64,000 nucleotides of DNA from Maribacter antarcticus DSM 21422 (GCF_000621125.1 NZ_JHZC01000007.1:248001-312000); one strand, 5' to 3'. Shown: positions 48,699-58,108, numbered from the stretch's first letter. Notes: generated by a model not told the origin, from the letters alone. Program-made: numbers and translations.

Positions 48699-50565
48699 GC
48701 CGCCACAAAAAAATTTCACATTGATCACTAAACTTTCACATTTTCTTTCATTCGCTTTTTTGATTGCAGCATCGTTTCAAATGGTATGTGGCCAAATAGT
48801 AAACTATGAAACCAAAGTCACAATTGCTGATGATGGTAAGAAAACGACCCAAAGAACCGTATTAATTCAGATAAATAGTAAAAAAGAAAACTGGCTATCT
48901 CATATTGAACTGAATCATAACCCTAAACAAGAATTTAAGTTGAATTATGCTCAAATATTAGATTTTAAAGGAAATACAGTTAGGAAACTAAAGAAGAAAG
49001 AACTCATTACTCGCAATGACCTTTCCAACCAAACTTTTTACCAAGACGATCTAGTTACTGAATTTAATCTTTATTGGAGTGAATATCCATATAGAGTTGA
49101 ATACTCGTATACAATAAAAGAAGAGGAGTATCTATATTTAGCTTGGTGGACTCCTCTTTATAACTCGCATGTATCAACAATTAATGGTTCACTAGAGGTC
49201 AATATTCCATCTGATTATTCCTTCCGAATTAACGCTTCCGAAAATCTAATTCTCAAAGAATCTGAATTAGAGGGTAAAAAAGTACTGAGTTGGAAATCTA
49301 CAATGGTTAAAAGTGAGTCCCGAGATGAGATTTACTCACCTCCAATGGAATTTCCTAATATTAAAATTGTACCTGAAGAATTTAAATATGGTGTACTTGG
49401 AAAATCAGAATCATGGTCGTCCTTCGGGAATTGGTTAGATCAATTAAATAAAGGCACTGATCAACTAACCCTACAAGAAAAATGGACTGTTGAAAAACTG
49501 ATTGATGGTATTAATAATAGAAATGAAATCATTAAAGCCATTTACTATTACCTACAGGATCAAACTAAATATGTCAATGTTGCTATAGATGTTGGCGGAC
49601 TTAAAAGCTATCCCGCTTCGTATGTCTATGAAAATAAGTATGGAGATTGTAAGGCTCTTACTACTTATATGAAGGCAATGCTTAAAAGTGTAGGGATAGA
49701 ATCATTTTATACCATTGTCAAAGCAGGTGAAAAGAACACAGAAATTGACCTCGATCTTCCAAGTCAGCAGTTCAACCATGTGATCCTCATGATCCCGTCC
49801 GAGATTGATACTTTATGGCTTGAGAATACATCCAGTGCATTACCTTTTGATTACCTCGGAACTTTCACTCAAAACAGGCATACATTGGCTATTAATGGAG
49901 AGAAAAGCCAATTGGTCAAAACGCCTGCACTTTCAATCGATGACGTGCTTCTTGAAAGGAGCTATAATTTTCAAGCAACAGATAATAATGAAGTACAGAT
50001 TGATCTTGATTTAACCTTAAGAGGAAAGGAATTTGAGGATTTTAGATACTTCATTTCTGAGAAAGATGAAGAAAGGCAAGAAGATGAAGTAAGAATGCAA
50101 AATGGAGTCAAAGACTTTAAAGTCAATAACTGGAATGTGGTAGGTTTTAATCGTGATAGCGCTTTTTTACAGCTAAGTGTTAAAGGTATTTATTCTTCCA
50201 TTATACGCCAAATAGGAACATTCCAAGTAATTAATCCACTTAGGATCGCATTGCCAGATTTTGAAAAACCGAATGTGAGGAAACTGGATGTTAGTATCAA
50301 TTTCCCAATCAATAAGTCCGATAAAAGTACGTACAATCTTCAAAAGTTCATAAGAAACGAAATTCAAGTTCCTGAAAGAATCAATATTGAAAACAAGTAT
50401 GGTCTATACAGTACCGATTATTCCAAAAATGGTAATGAATTGATTGTCGAAGAGAAATTCACTTTGTTTGTCAACAAGATTTCAATTAAAGAATATGATG
50501 ATTTCTATGAGTTCATCGATTCAATAAATAATTACAAGAAAAAAGCAGCAATACTTATAAAATGA
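48697..50565 (+). CDS. DUF3857 / transglutaminase-like protein 1
   Basis: This protein of about 614-622 residues has an N-terminal signal (LSFAFLIAASFQMVCGQ), a DUF3857 beta domain (about 30-220) and a transglutaminase-like domain with the catalytic Cys in YGDCKALTTYMKAML and a His in FNHVILMIP. No ATG exists before the signal peptide. The possible starts are TTG at 48697 or TTG at 48721. The katG copy ends exactly here, so the original start was probably replaced. Pairs of DUF3857 proteins are common in Bacteroidota; their substrate is unknown. It overlaps the next gene by 4 bp. Confidence 0.82.
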   Translation: MPPQKNFTLITKLSHFLSFAFLIAASFQMVCGQIVNYETKVTIADDGKKTTQRTVLIQINSKKENWLSHIELNHNPKQEFKLNYAQILDFKGNTVRKLKKKELITRNDLSNQTFYQDDLVTEFNLYWSEYPYRVEYSYTIKEEEYLYLAWWTPLYNSHVSTINGSLEVNIPSDYSFRINASENLILKESELEGKKVLSWKSTMVKSESRDEIYSPPMEFPNIKIVPEEFKYGVLGKSESWSSFGNWLDQLNKGTDQLTLQEKWTVEKLIDGINNRNEIIKAIYYYLQDQTKYVNVAIDVGGLKSYPASYVYENKYGDCKALTTYMKAMLKSVGIESFYTIVKAGEKNTEIDLDLPSQQFNHVILMIPSEIDTLWLENTSSALPFDYLGTFTQNRHTLAINGEKSQLVKTPALSIDDVLLERSYNFQATDNNEVQIDLDLTLRGKEFEDFRYFISEKDEERQEDEVRMQNGVKDFKVNNWNVVGFNRDSAFLQLSVKGIYSSIIRQIGTFQVINPLRIALPDFEKPNVRKLDVSINFPINKSDKSTYNLQKFIRNEIQVPERINIENKYGLYSTDYSKNGNELIVEEKFTLFVNKISIKEYDDFYEFIDSINNYKKKAAILIK

Positions 50566-52523
50566 AAAATCTGTTAATCATTAGTCTTCTTTTGAGTCAA
50601 CTCGCATATTCCCAAACAAAAGAAATAGAATTCGGAAAAATATCTCAAGGAGAAATTGAAATGAAGAGTTATGAAAAAGATAAAGAAGCAAAAGCAGTAA
50701 TTCTTTATGATAAAGGAAAATCCTTATTTTTCGATTCTGATAATGGATATGATATTCGATTTACGAGGCATAAAAGAATCAAAATATTCGATAAGTCCGA
50801 ATCAAAATACGCAGAAGTTTCCATTCCCTATTATGTTGATGGATATGGAAAAACTGAAATTGTTAAATCTATAGAGGCGACAACTTATAATACGATAGAC
50901 GGCAAGTTGACCCAAAAGCGTTTAGATCCGTCAAAAGTCTATGAAGAGCGAGTCAATGAAAGATGGTACAACAAGAAATTCGTGTTCCCAGATGTACAGG
51001 ATGGAGCTATATTAGAATATCGCTACGTTTTAGAAACTCCATTTCATTTTAACTTACCGGATTGGACTTTTCAGGACAAGATTCCAACTGCCTACAGTGA
51101 GTATCAAGTCAGCATGATTCCTTTTTACGAATACGTATTTCTTATTCAAGGCATCTCCAGATTTGATTATCAAAACTCAGTTATAACACGACAAAAAAGA
51201 ACTTGGGGGTTTTCTAACCCAATTAAATTTCAGGACTATGTCCATACTTACGTATTAAAAGATGTATCTGCTTTTAAGGATGAATCGTACATCTCTTCTA
51301 TCAATGACTACATCATCAAAATGGACTTCCAGCTTTCCAAATTTCTTAGCCCAACTGGTGGAACATCCGATATAATATCAACTTGGCCTGACCTTAACGA
51401 GTCACTTCTTAAGCATGGCAAGTTTGGCAAGTATCTAAAAAATAGCTCGAAAATTGCTAAAAAAGTCTTATCAGAGGAGTTAAATATAGGAAACGAGAAC
51501 AATAGAGCAAAGGCAAAACAAATAATTGAGTACGTAAAAAGTAGTTTTGAATGGAATGGCCATTTTGGTAAGTATGCATCACAATCAGCCAAAGACTTCT
51601 TCAATAAAAAAAGTGGTAATGATGCCGATATCAATTTATTTATGATTTCTCTTCTAAATGAAGCTGGAATCAAAGCTGAACCACTGATACTTAGCACAAG
51701 AGTTCATGGAAAAATACCAAATAACTATCCATTCGATCATTTTACGAACTATATAATTGCTTTGGTAAATAACGACTCTCCTTTCCTTGCAGATGGAACA
51801 GAAGACTTACTATCATATAATAAACTTCCAATTAGGTGTAATAATGGTAAAGGACTTATTGTTGAGAAAGCAAATACTTCAAGGTGGATAAGCTTAGATA
51901 ATACCATATTCTCAATTGAAAAGAACACAGTAAGAATGAGGCTTGACACTATTAGCATGAATGTAATAGCCCAAGTATCAATCCAAAATACTGAGTATAA
52001 ATCATATTCAGTCCGTAAGAGATTTGGAAATGATTCTTTAAAAATCAAGAAGTATTATTCAGACAGAATTGGAGATATCAGAGAATCAAAAACAGTCGGT
52101 TATGATCGAATTGAGTTACCGTACTCCATGCACTTCAAAACCAATTATGAAACAGAGAAATTGGGTGATAACGTTGTAATAAAACCTTTTTTGAACTTGC
52201 CTTTATCTACCAACAACTTGACTCAAAAAAAGAGAACTTACCCAGTTGATTTCATCTACCCTTGGGAAGATGTATTTGAAACTACATTTGAAATACCAAG
52301 TAATTTTTCAATAACTGATATTCCTGAAGGGTATAAACTTGCTAACGATTTGGCAGAAATCAATCTGAACTATTCACTTGATAACAATATTTTGATCGTA
52401 AAGGGAAATTATAAGTTTAAAAAATCAACTTACGTGGCTAGTGAGTACTCTCGAATAAAGTATTATTTGGATCAAATAGTGAGGGAATTTAATAAGCCAA
52501 TAGTGCTGGAAAAAATTAACTAA
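50562..52523 (+). CDS. DUF3857 / transglutaminase-like protein 2
   Basis: This is a 653-residue exported protein (signal about 1-18, LSQLAYSQ) with a DUF3857 domain (about 60-240) and a transglutaminase-like domain (about 300-420). In place of the Cys motif GDCKA of its partner it reads KKSGNDADINLFM, so the catalytic Cys is missing. A His motif FDHFTNYIIAL remains. It is translationally coupled to the first protein by the ATGA overlap. A structural or binding role of the pair is more likely than two enzymes. Confidence 0.87.
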   Translation: MKNLLIISLLLSQLAYSQTKEIEFGKISQGEIEMKSYEKDKEAKAVILYDKGKSLFFDSDNGYDIRFTRHKRIKIFDKSESKYAEVSIPYYVDGYGKTEIVKSIEATTYNTIDGKLTQKRLDPSKVYEERVNERWYNKKFVFPDVQDGAILEYRYVLETPFHFNLPDWTFQDKIPTAYSEYQVSMIPFYEYVFLIQGISRFDYQNSVITRQKRTWGFSNPIKFQDYVHTYVLKDVSAFKDESYISSINDYIIKMDFQLSKFLSPTGGTSDIISTWPDLNESLLKHGKFGKYLKNSSKIAKKVLSEELNIGNENNRAKAKQIIEYVKSSFEWNGHFGKYASQSAKDFFNKKSGNDADINLFMISLLNEAGIKAEPLILSTRVHGKIPNNYPFDHFTNYIIALVNNDSPFLADGTEDLLSYNKLPIRCNNGKGLIVEKANTSRWISLDNTIFSIEKNTVRMRLDTISMNVIAQVSIQNTEYKSYSVRKRFGNDSLKIKKYYSDRIGDIRESKTVGYDRIELPYSMHFKTNYETEKLGDNVVIKPFLNLPLSTNNLTQKKRTYPVDFIYPWEDVFETTFEIPSNFSITDIPEGYKLANDLAEINLNYSLDNNILIVKGNYKFKKSTYVASEYSRIKYYLDQIVREFNKPIVLEKIN

Positions 52524-52653
52524 GCCCAACAATGTATAAAAATAATAGCCGGGTCAGAAGTAAATTTAGGGGTTGTATCCCGCTTCAACTTTCTTATAAC
52601 TTGACAGGGATTAAGCCCAGAATCGGCTACTGTTCTTACACTCAAAGTTATGC
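52524..52653 (+). repeat. intergenic palindromic element D (attC-like)
   Basis: This element begins with GCCCAAC directly after the DUF3857 stop codon and ends in GTTATGC. The left arm CAACAATGTATAA...AATAGCCG pairs imperfectly with AATCGGCTACTGTTCTTACAC, and an inner palindrome joins GGGTTGTATCCC with GGGATTAAGCCC. GCCCAAC fits the attC R'' consensus RYYYAAC. It is the sister of element E. Confidence 0.6.
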
Positions 52654-52677
52654 TTCATTATACTCAATCGCTAACCA

Positions 52678-52821
52678 ATGATTAAATTCTTTAGAAAAAG
52701 CAGTCAACAGCTTGTTAAACAGCATAAAGTAGATAAACAACTAATTTTTGAATTGTCAATTCTATCAAGTTTAAATTATATTACATCGAAATTTAACTAT
52801 CAAACGGAACTACTCACATGA
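52678..52821 (+). pseudogene. N-terminal remnant of a DUF6090 gene
   Basis: A 47-codon frame begins MIKFFRKSSQQLVKQHKVDK, very like the start of DUF6090 proteins. It lacks the membrane helix (YAIGEIVLVVIGILIAL) that must follow and ends at the S9 peptidase start. The DNA before it resembles that before the intact DUF6090 gene at 55853. A cassette of that gene was cut here. Confidence 0.5.
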
Positions 52822-55610
52822 ATCTCAATAAAACTAAACGCCTTCTCATTTCTTTATTCGCTATTTCAACAATAGTACTGTTTGTTAATTCTCTAGAAGC
52901 GCAAGAGAAAAAATTGATTACCCCAGAAGAATATGGAAAATGGGAGTTACTGGAAAGCAGCGCGATTTCCAAAGATGGCAAGTGGTCTAGCTATCAAGTA
53001 GACAAGATGAATAAAGACAGAACAACTATTCTTTATAACATTATAAAGAATAAAACAATCTCTTACGATAACACAGCTAAAGCAAAATTTTCTAAAACTG
53101 GTAATTGGTTCGTCTACGAAAAAGTCCTGACTGGTAAAGAACAAAAGATTAAAGATAAGAAAGACAAAAAAGATAAGGAAGATAAGAAAGAAGAGCCTGA
53201 GATGAACGACAAAGTTTTGGTCAATTTGTCAAATTCTGACACCTTGCTTCTAAAAGGTGTTATAAAATATAGTTTCAATGAGAAGGATACTTACTTCGCG
53301 ATGCTTAGGGAAAATGAGGGTGTCAATACCCTCATAATACAAAATCTCAAAACTCAATCACAAATGAGTTTTGGAAATATAAAGTCCTTTGATTGGCAAA
53401 CGAAAGGAGAGCTTTTAGCAATGATCGTGGAAACAAAAGACTCTATTGCGAATGGCATTCAACTATATGATCCGAATCAAGGAATCTTAAAAGTGTTAGA
53501 TCAGTCCGCTCAAATCTATTCTCATTTAGAATGGGGTGAAAAATCGGATTATTTATTTGCCATAAAAGCGATAAAAAAAGAGAGGTCAGAAGAAGAATCG
53601 TACCAATTACTTCATTGGAAAGACTTTTCAAAATTGAACCCCATATTCTCTAACTTTAATCCCAATAAAACAAAATCATTTCCAGATGCTATAAGAATCT
53701 TATCAGATAACATTAAGATTTCAGATGACGGAAACAGCGTATTCTTTGAGACCTATTCTTGGATACAAACTGAGGAAATGCAAAAAAATAAGTCAGAGGA
53801 GGTAGATGAAAAAAACGCAAAGGAAGGTGATGATTATGAAGCTCCAGATCTAGAGATATGGCACAGTAAGGATGAATTAATGATTACCCAGCAAAAGAAA
53901 AGTACAAATAAGAGCTCTGAGGAACCAATCCAATATGTATGGCACGTTGATAAAAATAGCAATCTGCCTCTAAGCGATAAACTAGTTGAAAATATGCGCT
54001 TGCAAGTTAACAATAAGATGATGATAGGTTTTGACCAGTCTCCTTACTCATTTGATGCTATGTTTGGTAGACCTAGCAACGATATTTACATTGTAAATAT
54101 TGAAAAGGGTGAGAAGAAAAAGGTGCTTACTAACATAAAATATACTTCGCCTGTAAGCCCTAATGGTAAATACTTCGTTTTTGTAGAAGATAACAACTTG
54201 CATTTATATGACATTGTAAAAGAGTCATCCACTACTATTACATCTAATTTAGAAGGTACGTTTATACAAGGTGATGCATTCGATTATCCAGTAGATGAAA
54301 AACCGCCATTTGATGGTGGATTGTCCGCTTGGAGTAAAGATGGTAATTCATTCCTATTTAATTCTGAATTTGATGTTTGGCAAGGGTTTGTAAATGGAAG
54401 TCCTTCAAAACGCCTTACTAAGGGAAAAGAAGATGAAATCATTTACAGACATTGGTTCGTCTATGAAGAGGATAAATTTATTGATTTGCAGAAAGAACAG
54501 TTCTTTTCAATGAGAGGTAAGAAATCTAAGAAATCAGGTTACTCAAAAGGAATACTTGGTAAAAAAATGAAGACTTTAATTTATGATGAGGCACGTATTT
54601 ACCCCTTAGATAAACCTCATCAAGATCTTGATATATTAACCTATAGAACTCAGTCTTTTAATCAATCACCAAATCTAAGTATCACAGATTTAAATTTTTT
54701 AAACTCAAAAGGGGTTTCTAATACAAATTCTTTTCAAGACGAATATGCTTGGGGTGAGGCTGAACTGATAACATATACTAATGCTAAAAATAAAAGCGCT
54801 CAAGGAATTCTGTACTATCCAGCTAATTATCAAAAGGGTAAGATATATCCAATGATAACTTATGTATATGAAACGCTTTCTGATAGGTTTCATAGATATA
54901 CTGTACCCTCTAAGACGAACTACTATAACACTACCGTCTGGCAGCAAGAGGGCTATTTTGTGTTGAAGCCAGACATAGAATTTATCGCTGGAGATCCCGG
55001 AGTTTCCTCTGCAAAGACATTAGAGAATGCTGTCGCAGCGGTAATAGAAAAAGGTGATGTTGACCCTAAAAAAGTTGGTCTAATCGGGCATTCTTGGGGT
55101 GGTTACCAAGCAGGTTTTGTACCTACTCAAACGGACATTTTTGCAGCCAGTGTAGCTGGTGCTGGCTTGACTAATTTTATTTCTATGTATTTAGCAATAA
55201 CACCCGCATTTGAAGGATCTCCTGAAAATGCCCATTTTGAAATTTCCCAAGAACGTATGATTAGCCCACCATGGAAATCTCCAGAAAATTACCTTCGTAA
55301 TTCATCTGTAATGAATGTTGAATCATTAAATACGCCAATTCTATTTGAAGTTGGGGACAATGATATGAATGTGAATTGGAGACAAGGAATCGAGTATTAC
55401 AATGCAGCCCGAAGAGCAGGCAAGCAATTTGTGATGCTTGTTTATGCAAATGAAGGCCATGGTATTAAAGAAGACAAGAATGCATCTGACTATCAACAGA
55501 AGATACTAAAGTGGTTTGGCCACTACTTAAAAGGGGAAGAAGCCGAAGATTGGATACTGAAAGGAATTCCTTATAGGGAGCAACTACGCAGGTTAAAAAA
55601 AGCGGAATAG
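52818..55610 (+). CDS. S9 family peptidase (prolyl oligopeptidase type)
   Basis: This is a 930-residue exported serine peptidase (signal about 1-28, ending EAQEK). An N-terminal beta-propeller (to about 630), interrupted by a Lys/Asp-rich segment at about 105-135 (KDKKDKKDKEDKK), is followed by a catalytic alpha/beta hydrolase domain (about 650-920). The nucleophile Ser is in LIGHSWGGYQ, the Asp in VGDNDMNVNW and the His in ANEGHGIK. It cleaves peptides, with substrate not known. It stands between elements D and E. Confidence 0.9.
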   Translation: MNLNKTKRLLISLFAISTIVLFVNSLEAQEKKLITPEEYGKWELLESSAISKDGKWSSYQVDKMNKDRTTILYNIIKNKTISYDNTAKAKFSKTGNWFVYEKVLTGKEQKIKDKKDKKDKEDKKEEPEMNDKVLVNLSNSDTLLLKGVIKYSFNEKDTYFAMLRENEGVNTLIIQNLKTQSQMSFGNIKSFDWQTKGELLAMIVETKDSIANGIQLYDPNQGILKVLDQSAQIYSHLEWGEKSDYLFAIKAIKKERSEEESYQLLHWKDFSKLNPIFSNFNPNKTKSFPDAIRILSDNIKISDDGNSVFFETYSWIQTEEMQKNKSEEVDEKNAKEGDDYEAPDLEIWHSKDELMITQQKKSTNKSSEEPIQYVWHVDKNSNLPLSDKLVENMRLQVNNKMMIGFDQSPYSFDAMFGRPSNDIYIVNIEKGEKKKVLTNIKYTSPVSPNGKYFVFVEDNNLHLYDIVKESSTTITSNLEGTFIQGDAFDYPVDEKPPFDGGLSAWSKDGNSFLFNSEFDVWQGFVNGSPSKRLTKGKEDEIIYRHWFVYEEDKFIDLQKEQFFSMRGKKSKKSGYSKGILGKKMKTLIYDEARIYPLDKPHQDLDILTYRTQSFNQSPNLSITDLNFLNSKGVSNTNSFQDEYAWGEAELITYTNAKNKSAQGILYYPANYQKGKIYPMITYVYETLSDRFHRYTVPSKTNYYNTTVWQQEGYFVLKPDIEFIAGDPGVSSAKTLENAVAAVIEKGDVDPKKVGLIGHSWGGYQAGFVPTQTDIFAASVAGAGLTNFISMYLAITPAFEGSPENAHFEISQERMISPPWKSPENYLRNSSVMNVESLNTPILFEVGDNDMNVNWRQGIEYYNAARRAGKQFVMLVYANEGHGIKEDKNASDYQQKILKWFGHYLKGEEAEDWILKGIPYREQLRRLKKAE

Positions 55611-55698
55611 CTTGTCCTAAATTATCAATAATCAATTTTGTGTCGACTTGGGATTGATGGAGTTTTTGTACAAGCTTATAAAAAAGAAAATAACGAAA

Positions 55699-55829
55699 GC
55701 ACAATAATGTATAAAAACAATAGCCTGTTCAGTACTAAAATCAAGGTTGATAACCACTTTAAACTTTCTTGTAACTTGACGAGGAATGAAGTTTAAACTC
55801 GGCTACCATTCTTATGCTTACCGTTCTAC
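55699..55829 (+). repeat. intergenic palindromic element E (attC-like)
   Basis: This element starts GCACAATAATGTATAA and ends with GTTCTAC. Left TATAAAAACAATAGCC pairs with ACTCGGCTACCATTCTTATG, and an inner CACTTTAAACTT is inverted to AAGTTTAAACTC. It is clearly related to element D in sequence and layout, and precedes the DUF6090 start by 23 bp. Confidence 0.6.
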
Positions 55830-55852
55830 TTTATTACACAAACCACTAACCA

Positions 55853-56572
55853 ATGATAAAATTCTTTAGAAAAATCCGTTACGACCTTATGGAACAAAAT
55901 AAAACAGCCAAATACTTTAAGTATGCCATTGGCGAAATTGTGCTTGTGGTTATAGGTATTCTAATTGCGCTTCAAATAAATAATTGGAATGAATCTAAAA
56001 AAGAACGCAGTTATGAAAATTACATATTAACAGAGATTTCCGCCAATTTAGCTGCAGATATAGTCCAAATTGAACATATTTTAACCCAAAGAAGAAAAAC
56101 ACAGAAATCATTATTACGAATTAAATCCTATTTGAAAACTGAAAATATAATTAAAGATTCTCTCATTTATGACATTGTTCAACTATACACTTTTGAGAGA
56201 TATTTCTCAACTAATACGGCTTATGAAATATCAAAAGCAAAAGGATTACAAATTTCTAATGAATCTCTTAGAACTCAAATAGCAAATTATTATGAACACG
56301 AACAGAACAAAGCACATAGTAGTATTCAAGATATTGAGAGAGCGTTTTTAGATGAATTTCTAATAGGAATGAAAGAATTCATATTAGATTATAATTACGG
56401 GGTAAGTGTTACATTGAAAAAATTTCCAGATGCTGCATTAAATGATTGGTTACAAAATTATCTTGTGGGATTTGAACCTAATCATAAAGCTTCGCTTGAA
56501 ATAATTGAATTGTTTAGCGAAGTAAATAAGAACCTAAGACTTAAAGTAGATCAGGAGTTACTTAGATTTTAA
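55853..56572 (+). CDS. DUF6090 family membrane protein
   Basis: This 239-residue protein has the usual DUF6090 start, MIKFFRKIRYDLMEQNK, then one membrane helix (IGEIVLVVIGILIALQINNW) and a long soluble, helical remainder (about 50-239). DUF6090 proteins are short membrane proteins of unknown function, very common and variable in Flavobacteriaceae. It stands between palindromes E and F, the same neighbourhood as the remnant at 52678. Confidence 0.85.
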   Translation: MIKFFRKIRYDLMEQNKTAKYFKYAIGEIVLVVIGILIALQINNWNESKKERSYENYILTEISANLAADIVQIEHILTQRRKTQKSLLRIKSYLKTENIIKDSLIYDIVQLYTFERYFSTNTAYEISKAKGLQISNESLRTQIANYYEHEQNKAHSSIQDIERAFLDEFLIGMKEFILDYNYGVSVTLKKFPDAALNDWLQNYLVGFEPNHKASLEIIELFSEVNKNLRLKVDQELLRF

Positions 56573-56587
56573 AAAAAGAAAACGAAA

Positions 56588-56721
56588 GGCTAACACGGTG
56601 TATAATTAATTGCTTTGGCAGGTGCTTATCTGGAAAATTCCTTCGGAATTTTCTCTAGTCCGTATTTGTTTACTAATTGAGTTACTTAATCACGCAACTA
56701 ACCATACACGAACCGTTGTGC
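56588..56721 (+). repeat. intergenic palindromic element F (attC-like)
   Basis: This is the clearest element. It starts GGCTAAC 15 bp after the DUF6090 stop and ends GTTGTGC. GTGTATAATTAATTGC (56598-56613) pairs with GCAACTAACCATACAC (56694-56709) with three mismatches, ACGG pairs with CCGT with extra unpaired bases on one arm, and a central hairpin has perfect 9-bp arms, GAAAATTCC (56633-56641) and GGAATTTTC (56645-56653). Terminal boxes, unequal arms and a central hairpin match attC architecture. Confidence 0.65.
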
Positions 56722-56761
56722 TTCATTATGACCCGTTCTGAAATATGTATACAAAAATCAA

Positions 56762-57112
56762 ATGTATATGTATACAAATGATGGATATGTGAGACGTTAT
56801 AGCGAGAGCTTTAAACCCAAAGTATTAGTAGAGCTTACCAAAGGAAACCATTCCAAAAGACAAATTACATTAACTTACGGAGTACGATCTAGTGCGATGA
56901 ATGAATGGATTAAAAAGTATAATCGTAAGGATCTAATGAACACCCGTCTAACCGTGCAAACAGACGATGAATTATCCCGTATTAAAGCACTTCAAAAAGA
57001 GCTAAAACAACTCAAAGACCTTCTTATTAAAAAGGATTTAGAGAAGCTTGTTAACGACAGTTCTCTTGCAGTAGCTGCCCAAGACCTAGGGTATAAAGAT
57101 GTGGAGAATTAA
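56762..57112 (+). CDS. IS3 OrfA, frameshifted C terminus
   Basis: This 116-codon frame encodes an HTH protein (RRYSESFKPKVLVELTKGNH, a helix-turn-helix, then a leucine-zipper-like region), the DNA-binding half of an IS3 transposase. It stops at TAA 57110-57112. In another frame the next bases would read ELKKKLNI and end at TAG 57129-57131, the usual end of such OrfA proteins. One extra or missing base around 57100 explains this. Confidence 0.8.
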   Translation: MYMYTNDGYVRRYSESFKPKVLVELTKGNHSKRQITLTYGVRSSAMNEWIKKYNRKDLMNTRLTVQTDDELSRIKALQKELKQLKDLLIKKDLEKLVNDSSLAVAAQDLGYKDVEN

Positions 57113-57136
57113 AAAAAAGTTAAACATCTAGCCCTA

Positions 57137-57994
57137 ATGAAAGTAGCACCTAAGAAGCGACAGGATAGACTGTTCTCCATAGCGATAATTTGTGAGGCCA
57201 TCTCTTTAAAAAGAGATGCATATTACAAATTCCATAAACGGTATCTAGCTAAAAAAGAGGTGGAACAAATAGTTATTAGCCTCGTTTGAAAAAGTAGAAG
57301 AACACTACCTAGAGAAGGCACTAGAAAACGGTTGAAGTCATTACATAGAGACTTTAAAGAACAACACCTGAAAATGGGTAGGGACATACTATTCAGTATC
57401 ATGAGGGAAAATGAACTGCTCGTTAGAAGAAAAAAACATTCTTCTAGAACTACCAACTCCTATCACTGTTTTTATAAATACAATAACAGGATAAAAAAAT
57501 TGAAAATACATAGGCCTAATCAAGTTTGGGCTGCAGATATCACCTATAACAGAACCATAAAAGGATTCTGTTATCTGGCACTCATTACAGACTTATACTC
57601 GCGTAAGATTGTCGGTTATGACCTTAGTGATAGTTTAGGACTTACCGGCTGCGTAAGAGCTCTTAAGAAGGCCTTATATCAAAACAAAATAACTGAAAAA
57701 CTGATTCATCATTCAGACAGGGGTATTCAATATTGCAGTAATGTGTATGCCAATGAACTCAAAAGAAAAAAGATAGATATGAGTATGACGGAAGGTAACC
57801 ATTGCTATGAAAATGCTATAGCAGAGCGTGTTAACGGAATGCTAAAAGATGAATTTTATCTTAATCAAACCTTTTTTAGTGTTGTTCACGCTAAAAAAGC
57901 AGCTAAAAATCCAATCAAATTATACAACTCTAAAAGATTGCCTTTATCTTTAGAGTACAAAACACCCAATTACGTGCACCAACATGCCGCTTAA
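57137..57994 (+). pseudogene. IS3 OrfB transposase with in-frame TGA
   Basis: A DDE integrase frame runs from 57137 to 57994 but is broken at TGA 57287-57289. Downstream, the catalytic residues are present: VWAADITYN (Asp), IHHSDRGIQYCS (Asp) and YENAIAERVNGMLKDE (Glu). The interrupted place reads LVxKSRRTLPREGTRKRL, where an Arg codon (CGA or AGA) would be expected. Only an internal start at 57332 is open afterwards, and it lacks the N terminus. Confidence 0.82.
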
Positions 57995-58108
57995 ATTTAA
58001 TATCAATCTATAGCCGTATTTCGGGACGTGACAATTTGTAGTTTTCAACTTAAGAACTTGAAAATGCGGACTAAATATAACCTTAAACGAAATAAAATCG
58101 AAACTAAA

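Larger units (their letters stand above)
56729..58033 (+). mobile_element. IS3-family insertion sequence, inactivated
   Basis: Imperfect terminal inverted repeats TGACCCGTTCTGAAATA (56729-56745) and TATTTCGGGACGTGACA (58017-58033) bound two transposase frames. No clear target-site duplication is visible. The element begins 8 bp after element F. Both transposase frames are broken: orfA by a frame change near its end, orfB by a TGA. Confidence 0.85.

Noticed and set aside
53140-53210. Lys/Asp-rich repeat in the S9 peptidase as a frame error
   Set aside because: The frame is continuous on both sides, and such charged loops between propeller blades are usual in these peptidases.
57110-57131. Programmed frameshift only, with a working IS3 element
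   Set aside because: The A-run could serve a programmed shift, but orfB has a TGA further on, so no full transposase can be made in any case.
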